DNA of 64,000 nt from CADEDV01 sp964596345 (lineage in GTDB: Bacteria > Bacteroidota > Bacteroidia > Chitinophagales > Chitinophagaceae): positions 854,367 to 918,366 of the forward strand of contig CAZQSZ010000002.1 in assembly GCA_964596345.1 (NCBI GenBank), read 5' to 3'. This document shows, piece by piece, positions 1-6,652 of the stretch. Below the pieces are notes generated by a model that worked only from the letters and a program-made list of their open reading frames with translations, ran no database searches and was not told the origin of the DNA. Within the stretch, counting starts at the first letter, position 1. The number at the start of each line of letters is the position of its first letter. A program made the position numbers and the translations under genes.

Positions 1-177
1 TTCGGTATCGCCTGCGCTGATAATGATCAGCGTGGTAACACCGGCACCCAACAGGATAAAACCGGCTGTCTTTTGTGATTTGCTTTTCTTCAGTAGTTCT
101 TCCCGGATCAATGCCTGCTGGCTGAAAAGAGTGGATGTTGTTAACGCTAACAGCAGGAAAAAACAGAACTTTTTCAT
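1..177 (-). CDS. N-terminal part of a secreted or membrane protein, cut by the window edge
   Basis: The reading frame starts at the ATG at 177 and runs off the window after 59 codons, so the C-terminus is not visible. It begins MKKFCFFLLLALTTSTLFSQ, a clear signal peptide with a likely cleavage after Ser19 or Gln20. A charged stretch with several Lys follows, then a second hydrophobic segment (about residues 38-56) that could be a membrane helix. I do not recognise the family. Small Bacteroidota envelope proteins often look like this at the N-terminus. Confidence 0.6.
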   Translation of the reverse strand, partial: MKKFCFFLLLALTTSTLFSQQALIREELLKKSKSQKTAGFILLGAGVTTLIIISAGDTE

Positions 178-243
178 ATCAGTTTGTTTTAGTGGTTAAA
201 AAAAGTAATTGTCTTCCGGGCTGGGGTTGTTATTAAATATAAG

Positions 244-790
244 CTATTTAATCTGTACTGTTCGTGTTATTTCCGGGTTATGCAAATAGCCCAATAATCC
301 TTTATCGAAGATGATGCTGACAGTATCTCCGTCAGCATATGTTTTTGATTTAACAGTAAACCCCAAACTTTCAAAAGAAACGATTTTATTATTCTCCTTA
401 TCAAAGAGGTAGTTAAACTTGGTACTATTACCAGTACTGATGATCCTGTATTCTTTATTGATCTTTTCTTTTGATAGCACCCCGTTCATAAAATAAATAC
501 CTGATTTGGTAAAGACTGTGAGGATGAAATAGAAAGGCAGCAAGAAAATCACCAGTACAGGGATGACCGACAAGGCACTGATCTTTTTTTCTTGTTTTAC
601 ATAAAATGCCAGTCCTGTTAAAAGAGCAAGACCCAGCAGGACGAATGTAATCCTGCTGGAAATTTTCTCAATTGCTTTTATGCTGGCATTGATATATTCT
701 TTTTCCTGTGCAGGTATATATAGTAAAAGCAAAAATCCTATAAGTAAGATGATAGTAATATTCAGCCAATATTTTTAGCAATTGTTTCAT
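244..790 (-). CDS. Hypothetical membrane protein with an apparent frameshift near its start
   Basis: An open frame runs from 732 to 244. Its first residues continue a hydrophobic helix that begins upstream of any in-frame ATG. The only good start is the ATG at 790, which overlaps the stop of the upstream gene as ATGA. It is out of frame by one base. Removing one A from the five-A run (T run at 772-776 on the + strand) joins them into a protein of about 181 residues starting MKQLLKYWLNITIILLIGF. The joined protein would have three membrane helices (about residues 8-26, 49-66 and 74-95) and a C-terminal soluble part of about 80 residues. The family is not recognised. Either the gene is freshly broken or the base run carries a sequencing error. 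Confidence 0.6.
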
Positions 791-1515
791 AGCAGCCGGT
801 AATAAAATCCAAAATTCAATCCAGCATTCCATAAGCGTTCCGATACCGGTGCATCGATCATCTTCGTGATACCATAGCGGAAAATGGGCGCCAACCGGAA
901 ATGCATCCTGGGTTTGAAGCTGTAATCAATACCGGCACTCAGCAAAGGGGAGAGGCTGATCTTGTTCTCGTTACTCGTGGCGGGTCCTGTGCTTTTGTCT
1001 TTGCTGCCATTGGCATATTCAAAAATGCCGGTGGCTTCTCCTTCCAGGAAAATATTAAAGGCTAACCCGGCACTGCAAAAGAAACGGCAGTTGCCGGTAC
1101 CTGTTGTATATTTTACCTGTAACGGGATGTCGAGGAAGAAATAATTATAAATAAATTTTGAAGTGGTGGGGAATGCCGGTGAAGGTTGCGGCCAAACTAA
1201 ATTTTCTTTTTTGGAGCGGTAGCCTTTTTGTGCATACTGCACACCTGCTTCGATACTCCACTGCCCTGCAGGGGTGTAATTAACAGCAAGACCGGCAGTA
1301 TAACCGATCTGTCCCATTTCTCTTTTGTCACGGCTTTCTTTAACGATATCCGCTGACATACTGCCATCACTCCTGAGCGAACGGTTATTGTAATCCGGAG
1401 AAACCGTAATACCCACCCATAGTTGCTGATATGCAGCCGGGCTCCGTTTAATCATGCGTTGTCCCGTTGCTGAGAAAAAGCTGAAGAAGAGAAGAATGAA
1501 TAACGCCTGTTTCAT
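787..1515 (-). CDS. Outer-membrane beta-barrel protein (OMP_b-brl_2/PorT-like)
   Basis: This 242-residue protein has a signal peptide (residues 1-18, ending SATG) followed by alternating hydrophobic and polar strands with aromatic girdles, ending YRLL. Glycine/tyrosine-rich strands such as GQIGYTAGLAVNYTP and WNAGLNFGFYYRLL are typical of the PF13568-type barrels of Bacteroidota. The length fits an 8-strand barrel. Its stop overlaps the ATG of the membrane-protein gene downstream by four bases, so the two are probably translationally coupled. The substrate is unknown. It could be a structural barrel rather than a porin. Confidence 0.7.
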   Translation of the reverse strand: MKQALFILLFFSFFSATGQRMIKRSPAAYQQLWVGITVSPDYNNRSLRSDGSMSADIVKESRDKREMGQIGYTAGLAVNYTPAGQWSIEAGVQYAQKGYRSKKENLVWPQPSPAFPTTSKFIYNYFFLDIPLQVKYTTGTGNCRFFCSAGLAFNIFLEGEATGIFEYANGSKDKSTGPATSNENKISLSPLLSAGIDYSFKPRMHFRLAPIFRYGITKMIDAPVSERLWNAGLNFGFYYRLL

Positions 1516-1565
1516 AGTATGGGTTTAAGGCTTGCTGCTGCAAGCTACAAAAAGGTCTGCGATCA

Positions 1566-1573
1566 TAAATTTG
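1566..1573 (+). promoter_or_regulatory. Candidate Bacteroidota -7 box (TAAATTTG)
   Basis: TAAATTTG matches the TAnnTTTG -7 element of the Bacteroidota housekeeping sigma factor, 76 bases before the ATG at 1650. No good TTTG -33 element is seen at the usual spacing, so confidence is low. Confidence 0.3.
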
Positions 1574-1649
1574 AAAGTACCCCTGCAAAATTCTTCTGTT
1601 GTTAATATTGAATTTCAGCTTTTCAGTTACCTTGCTGCAAAACAGGGAT

Positions 1650-2768
1650 ATGAAAAAGATATGTATTGCTTTTTTGGTTTTCTATACCACGGTGGTTACT
1701 GCACAGGAACATAGTCACCAGTACGGACGTAAGATCATCTTCCCAGATATACCCGGTTATAAAACCATGAAGTGCGACCTGCACCAGCACACGGTTTTTT
1801 CGGACGGTAGTGTATGGCCTGATATCCGGGTGATGGAAGCCCTGATGGACGGGCTGGATGCGATCTCCCTGACGGAACACCTGGAATACCAGCCACATAA
1901 AACGGATATACCTCATCCGGACCGGAACCGTTCTTACGAACTGGCACTGAAAGAAGCAAAGAACCATGACCTGCTCATCGTCCACGGATCAGAGATCACC
2001 CGGAAGATGCCGCCCGGTCATAATAATGCCGTGTTCATCACCGATGCGAATAAATTACTGGTGGATGATTCGGTAGCGGTCTTCCGCGAAGCCAAAAAGC
2101 AGGGTGCTTTTGTTTTCTGGAATCATCCCAACTGGACTTCGCAACGCAAAGACGGTATAGCCACCCTGACTGATATGCATAAATTCCTGGTCAAAGAAAA
2201 GTTACTGGATGGTATTGAAGTGGTAAATGATAATACCTATTCGGAAGAAGCTTTGCAGATCGCCCTGGATAATAATTTAACCATCATGGGCACCAGTGAT
2301 ATTCATAAACTGATCGACTGGGATTTTAAGGTAAATGAAGGCGGGCACCGGCCGGTTACATTAGTGTTTGCTGCGGAGAAAACGAATGAAAGTCTTAAAG
2401 AGGCCCTGCTGAACCGGAGAACAGTTGTATCGTATAAAGACCTGCTGATCGGGCGGAATGAATTTTTGATCCCCTTACTGCAGGCTGCTGTGGTGGTGAA
2501 ATCGGCGAAATACACCGGCAAGACAGATGTTTTAAGAGTGGTGCTGGAAAACAGGACCAGCAATACCATTGTGCTGCAAAATAAGACCGGCTTTACCTTT
2601 CATACCGATTATGATGTGATTACCCTGCAGCCTGGTGATAAGAATGTATTGGAAGTAAAAACCAAACAACGGCTCGCAGAAACAGAACTGCAATTTGAAG
2701 TATTAAGTGCGGTGAATGCACCGGGTAAACACCCGCTGGTAAGCTGGAAAGTGAAAGCGGGGGAGTGA
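1650..2768 (+). CDS. Exported PHP-domain metal-dependent phosphoesterase
   Basis: The ATG at 1650 is chosen because it gives a clean signal peptide (residues 1-18, cleaved at TAQ); the frame is open further upstream. The mature protein carries the PHP signature CDLHQHTVFSDGS, with His45 and His47 as first metal ligands, then TEHLEY, NHPNW and GTSDIH as later ligand motifs. PHP domains hold two or three metal ions and hydrolyse phosphate esters. The protein resembles the Sb-PDE/CehA-like exported PHP phosphodiesterases of Bacteroidota. The C-terminal 100 residues look like a beta-sandwich. The likely role is periplasmic release of phosphate from organophosphate diesters; the substrate is not known. 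Confidence 0.75.
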   Translation: MKKICIAFLVFYTTVVTAQEHSHQYGRKIIFPDIPGYKTMKCDLHQHTVFSDGSVWPDIRVMEALMDGLDAISLTEHLEYQPHKTDIPHPDRNRSYELALKEAKNHDLLIVHGSEITRKMPPGHNNAVFITDANKLLVDDSVAVFREAKKQGAFVFWNHPNWTSQRKDGIATLTDMHKFLVKEKLLDGIEVVNDNTYSEEALQIALDNNLTIMGTSDIHKLIDWDFKVNEGGHRPVTLVFAAEKTNESLKEALLNRRTVVSYKDLLIGRNEFLIPLLQAAVVVKSAKYTGKTDVLRVVLENRTSNTIVLQNKTGFTFHTDYDVITLQPGDKNVLEVKTKQRLAETELQFEVLSAVNAPGKHPLVSWKVKAGE

Positions 2769-2776
2769 ATAGAATA

Positions 2777-2820
2777 TTCTTGTTAAGAACTTTGCCTGTT
2801 AGCAGAGCTCTTAACAAGAA
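2777..2820. terminator. Hairpin between convergent genes, likely bidirectional terminator
   Basis: A perfect 12-bp stem (TTCTTGTTAAGA at 2777-2788 with its complement at 2809-2820) with a 20-base loop lies between the stops of two convergent genes. No strong U tract follows on either strand, so it may be a partial terminator or a 3' stabiliser. Confidence 0.5.
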
Positions 2821-2846
2821 CATTATAAATCATAAAAGACACAAGC

Positions 2847-3467
2847 CTAATTGGAAGACAGTCTTCTTGAAGTCAAACCCGGTTTAACACGGTTTGTAAT
2901 ATCCAGGGTCAGTTTAGTAACAGAGTCATTGTATTTTGAATACGATCTTTTCAGCGACTCTATTTCCGGTTTAGACAAGTTCGGCATATTCAGGGAGTCG
3001 TGAATTTTCAGAATATTGTCTTTGTATTTTGTGAATTGAGCAGTGGTTTTTGGATCCTTTTCGGAACTAATGATTACTGACAGGTCATTCAGGATTTTCT
3101 CCTGGTCTTTTTTAGCTCCGGGCACCGTGTTGTCATTACCGGCAGCAGAGATTACACTATCCGCAATAGAATTATTTTTATTTGTGGTGACCAGGAGATT
3201 GATAGCGGTTTCGTCATTTTTTATCTGTTCATTCTGGGAGGCAATTGTTTCTTTTTTATATTCTGTGCTGATGAAGGTGAAGACACCAACCGTAACCGTC
3301 ATAACAAAACAGACCAGCATATACCTGTTGATGGATTTATGAATCAACGCATTTGTTGACCGCTCAGTAATAATCTTATTCAAAAGTTTATAGGCAAGGA
3401 ACATGAGCAGAAATCCAAATCCGGAAAGGCCAACCCCGAGTATTTTAATAATATCAATATTGCCCAT
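2847..3467 (-). CDS. Hypothetical protein with two membrane helices and a coiled tail
   Basis: This 206-residue protein has no signal peptide. It has two membrane helices (about residues 8-27 and 47-67) and a long polar C-terminal tail rich in Lys, Asp, Ser and Asn, probably helical or coiled. The family is not recognised. It starts 18 bases after the stop of the metallo-hydrolase gene upstream on the same strand, so the two very likely form one transcript and may act together at the membrane. Confidence 0.6.
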   Translation of the reverse strand: MGNIDIIKILGVGLSGFGFLLMFLAYKLLNKIITERSTNALIHKSINRYMLVCFVMTVTVGVFTFISTEYKKETIASQNEQIKNDETAINLLVTTNKNNSIADSVISAAGNDNTVPGAKKDQEKILNDLSVIISSEKDPKTTAQFTKYKDNILKIHDSLNMPNLSKPEIESLKRSYSKYNDSVTKLTLDITNRVKPGLTSRRLSSN

Positions 3468-3485
3468 TGTATAAAATTTAAAGGT

Positions 3486-4949
3486 TTAAAATCTGGATTT
3501 AAAAGTCTCCACCTGCCAGTCGCCATCTTTTTCACTCATAGTGGCACAGAGTATTTTGTCTCCGTCGGTGCGTACATTGACAAGGCCATAGATCAAACCG
3601 GTCACAAACATACTGTCCCAGAAATCCCTGGTTCTTACTTTGCCGCTGGAGGTAAATTGAATGGCAGCTTTTTTATTGGCAGCATTGAAAGTGCCATCTT
3701 CCCCGTCTTTCCCCAGCACCAGTTTTTCCGGGTTATCGATTTTATAACTGCGGGCAATCTCGGTGCTGTACACTAATGGAGTAATAATGCGGTCGTCTTT
3801 GATGGTCTTATGACCGGTAATGCCGCTGGCCGCAACTATTTTTGGTCGTGGATGATTATGACCTTCATTATCACCTGAAGAGATAACCGTGGCAGAAGCA
3901 GACAGGGTGGTTAAGAATTCAAAGGAACAATCATCACTTCCGTGGTGACAGGCTTTGGTAAGATCACAGGCCAGTTCGCCAATATTATCCTGGTAAAAAT
4001 TGAGGATATGTTTCTGGCTCTGTGCATTCAGGTCGCCGGTAAGCAACACCCTTGTCTTTCCATAATCTACTCTGAGTAATAAACTATGCCCATTGGTATT
4101 TTGCGCATCACCATTGCTGAATTTCTTTAAAGCCGGTTTGCCATCCACCGATTCTTCAACAGGGGCTAATACTTTGATGCTGGGCTTCCCGGGTTTGGGG
4201 GCAAAGCCGGGTACATAGCCATTTTCATTTTTTTTATGGCTTAACCGTTCAATAGTTTCCACCTGCCCGATCACTAGTTCCATAAAACTTTTCCATTGCC
4301 CCTGTAGTTCATAACCGGTTGCGGTGGCACCGCTGCCGCCTGGTAAATATTTTTTTAAGGCTGTTTTATTATCGAGCAGCGGGGTGTAGTAACCGCTTTT
4401 ATTCGGGCCAAGACTCCTTGTAGTTCCTTTTTTGAACCAGTTGATGCCGGCATAATAGAAATTCTTCACCTCAACATTAGTGATCTCCAGTTCATCTGTT
4501 TCTTCCGGGTTGATCAAATCCCAGAGACCGCCGTAATGATCTTCATCATTGTGAGAGGCCATCATGACATCCAGCGTAATTTTATTCTTGCCATATTCTT
4601 TTTTGAATTTCCAGTCCACGAAATCGGCTGCATTTCTTTTGGTCAGTTGTTTACTGCGGATATAGCCTCCATCAATAAGTATATGTTTCCGGTCAGGTGT
4701 TACGATGAGTACACCATCGCCCTGCCCCACGTCAATAAAGTAATATTCCAGTAAGGCCTGTTCACCGATATGAGATGAGTTAACATAACCGGTCCAGCCC
4801 CTGGCTTTTACTTTTACTCGTCCCGTAGCAGGCAGGTCTTCCTGTAATAGAACAGTATCCCCCCAGAGTAAATGACGGGCAATTTTATTGGTGGTTTTGT
4901 CTTTGAACAGGGACGTGGTGTCTTCAGACACATACATTGCTGTAGCCAT
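3486..4949 (-). CDS. ComEC/Rec2-like metallo-beta-lactamase-fold hydrolase with N-terminal SH3-like domain
   Basis: Residues about 5-57 look like a bacterial SH3 domain (ending RGWTGYVNSSHIG). Residues 70-400 are an MBL-fold hydrolase: FIDVGQGDGVLIVTP, then the metal motif SHNDEDHYGG (His133, Asp135, Asp137, His138), then LLTGDLN, then CHHGSDD. This is the arrangement of the soluble competence-type (ComEC C-terminal) MBL domains, but there is no ComEC membrane channel and no signal peptide, so the protein should be cytoplasmic. Likely activity is hydrolysis of a phosphodiester in nucleic acid or a nucleotide. It shares a transcript with the 2-TM protein downstream. Its last 80 residues look like a separate beta-rich domain. 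Confidence 0.75.
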   Translation of the reverse strand: MATAMYVSEDTTSLFKDKTTNKIARHLLWGDTVLLQEDLPATGRVKVKARGWTGYVNSSHIGEQALLEYYFIDVGQGDGVLIVTPDRKHILIDGGYIRSKQLTKRNAADFVDWKFKKEYGKNKITLDVMMASHNDEDHYGGLWDLINPEETDELEITNVEVKNFYYAGINWFKKGTTRSLGPNKSGYYTPLLDNKTALKKYLPGGSGATATGYELQGQWKSFMELVIGQVETIERLSHKKNENGYVPGFAPKPGKPSIKVLAPVEESVDGKPALKKFSNGDAQNTNGHSLLLRVDYGKTRVLLTGDLNAQSQKHILNFYQDNIGELACDLTKACHHGSDDCSFEFLTTLSASATVISSGDNEGHNHPRPKIVAASGITGHKTIKDDRIITPLVYSTEIARSYKIDNPEKLVLGKDGEDGTFNAANKKAAIQFTSSGKVRTRDFWDSMFVTGLIYGLVNVRTDGDKILCATMSEKDGDWQVETFKSRF

Positions 4950-5269
4950 GATGGATAAGGTTTTGGTTGGTGGGAATGGTTATCTCTATTAAGGTAGAGA
5001 AATTTTATATCTATTTCCAAAACCAGGGCAGGGGTTTTTCTGTAAAGTGGAGAAATACCGTTTTTTAACGGTAGCAGGGGAGGGTTTAGCGGAGAGTTGG
5101 GAGTTGTTAGTCAGGAGTCGTGAGTCCTTAGCCGTGAGTCAGGTGCTAGTCCGCAGCCACATCTTTCTTTTACTGGAGAAATAAGCGAGTGTGAGTTGAT
5201 AAAAAATCCCCCGAAGCAATTTGAATGATTCGGGGGATTCTTATTTCGTAGTTCCTGGTTCGTACTTGT
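4950..5269. other. Intergenic stretch between sucC and the MBL hydrolase
   Basis: This 320-base stretch has no convincing gene. It holds a small inverted repeat (TCTCTA 4983-4988 / TAGAGA 4995-5000) in the presumed leader of the MBL gene. Around 5096-5160 there is low-complexity sequence built of repeated AGTC/GAGTC units. The sucC terminator hairpin lies at the right end. The AGTC-rich patch resembles the patch near 35820-35850 in the opposite orientation. Confidence 0.5.
5201..5239 (-). terminator. Rho-independent terminator of sucC
   Basis: An 11-bp stem (5205-5215 with 5229-5239; AATCCCCCGAA and its complement) with a 13-base loop is followed on the - strand by a run of T. It lies 31 bases after the sucC stop, as expected for an intrinsic terminator. 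Confidence 0.85.
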
Positions 5270-6481
5270 TTACGCCACAGCTTTCTTTACCAAATCAGCT
5301 GCTTCGCTGAGGAGGATTGCAGATTGAACTTCCAGTCCGCTTTCATCAATGAGTTTTTTAGCTTCTACGGCATTGGTGCCCTGCAAACGAACAATGATGG
5401 GAATATGAATGTTGCCGAGATTTTTATAGGCATCAATAACACCTTGTGCCACCCGGTCACAACGAACGATACCACCAAAGATGTTGATGAGGATCGCTTT
5501 TACCGCAGGATCTTTTAAAATGATCTTGAAACCGGCTTCCACAGTTTGCGCATTAGCAGTACCACCCACATCCAGGAAGTTAGCAGGTTCACCACCGCTG
5601 AGTTTGATCATATCCATGGTTGCCATAGCCAAACCGGCACCGTTCACCATACAACCTACGTTGCCATCCAGTTTTACAAAGTTCAGGTTGTATTTACCGG
5701 CTTCCACTTCCGTAGGGTCTTCTTCCGTTACATCCCGGAGAGAAGCCAGGTCAGCATGACGCATCAGGGCATTCTCGTCTAGGTTCATCTTACAGTCAAC
5801 GGCTACAATTTTGTTATCAGCTGCTTTGAACAGCGGGTTAATTTCCAGCATGGAGCAATCCAGTCCAACATACGCATTATAAAGATTGGTCACGAATTTG
5901 ACCATATTCTTGAACGCATCCCCACTCAACCCGAGGTTGAAAGCGATCTTTCTTGCCTGGAACCCTTGCAGGCCACCGGAAGGGTGCACCCACTCTTTGA
6001 ATATTTTTTCAGGCGTATCATGCGCCACGTCTTCAATGTTCATACCGCCTTCGGTACTGTACATGATCACATTCTGTCCCTTGGTACGATCCAGTAATAT
6101 GGAGAGATAAAATTCTTTCCGGTCTGATACGCCATCATAATACATGTCCTGTGCCACGAGGATCTTGTTCACCACTTTACCGGCAGGTCCGGTTTGCAGG
6201 GTAACGAGGGTGCCACCTAATAATTTTTTGGAAATATCCACTACGTCTTCGGCCGACTTGGCTACTTTAACTCCATTGATACCGGTTTCTTTTACGGTGC
6301 CTTTGCCACGGCCACCGGCGTGAATTTGTGCTTTAACGACGGCAAAGTTGCTGCCGTACTGGGTTTTGATCTGGCGGTAAGCTTCTTCTGCTTCATGTAC
6401 AGTACTGCAGGCAAATCCTTCCTGGACGGTTACATGGTATTTCTTCAGTAGTTCCTTGGCCTGGTATTCGTGGAGGTTCAT
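5270..6481 (-). CDS. sucC: Succinate-CoA ligase (ADP-forming), beta subunit
   Basis: This subunit carries the ATP-grasp nucleotide site and works with the alpha subunit (sucD) to interconvert succinyl-CoA and succinate in the TCA cycle, conserving a nucleoside triphosphate. It begins MNLHEYQAKELLKKYHV, the family's standard N-terminus, so the ATG at 6481 is used although the frame is open upstream. Visible family motifs include AGGRGKGTVKETG, DCSMLEINPLF and NIFGGIVRCDRVAQGV. The length, 403 residues, is slightly above the usual 388-400. sucD is not adjacent here, which is common in Bacteroidota. It is a single-gene unit with its own terminator. Confidence 0.97.
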   Translation of the reverse strand: MNLHEYQAKELLKKYHVTVQEGFACSTVHEAEEAYRQIKTQYGSNFAVVKAQIHAGGRGKGTVKETGINGVKVAKSAEDVVDISKKLLGGTLVTLQTGPAGKVVNKILVAQDMYYDGVSDRKEFYLSILLDRTKGQNVIMYSTEGGMNIEDVAHDTPEKIFKEWVHPSGGLQGFQARKIAFNLGLSGDAFKNMVKFVTNLYNAYVGLDCSMLEINPLFKAADNKIVAVDCKMNLDENALMRHADLASLRDVTEEDPTEVEAGKYNLNFVKLDGNVGCMVNGAGLAMATMDMIKLSGGEPANFLDVGGTANAQTVEAGFKIILKDPAVKAILINIFGGIVRCDRVAQGVIDAYKNLGNIHIPIIVRLQGTNAVEAKKLIDESGLEVQSAILLSEAADLVKKAVA

Positions 6482-6591
6482 AGTGCAAAAATTTCCGGCG
6501 AAGATACTTATTCGGACTGATGCAAAAAAAGAGTTCGTTTGTTGTTTTCCGGGATAGTTGTTGTGAGGAAGCACAAGTTATTCCCACCCGG

Positions 6592-6620
6592 TTTTCGGGT
6601 AGGATAAAAACATAGATTTG
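6592..6620 (+). promoter_or_regulatory. Candidate promoter of the secreted endonuclease gene
   Basis: TAGATTTG at 6613-6620 matches the Bacteroidota -7 element exactly. A T-rich -33-like TTTTCG begins at 6592, about 17 bases upstream. The ATG follows 32 bases after the -7 box. Confidence 0.55.
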
Positions 6621-6652
6621 CGGCCTTTGCAGGGCCAAAACTGTTACTGATT

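Noticed and set aside
1623..1985. Long antisense frames over the PHP gene
   Set aside because: They lie opposite a gene with intact catalytic motifs and show no family motifs; they are shadows of codon bias.
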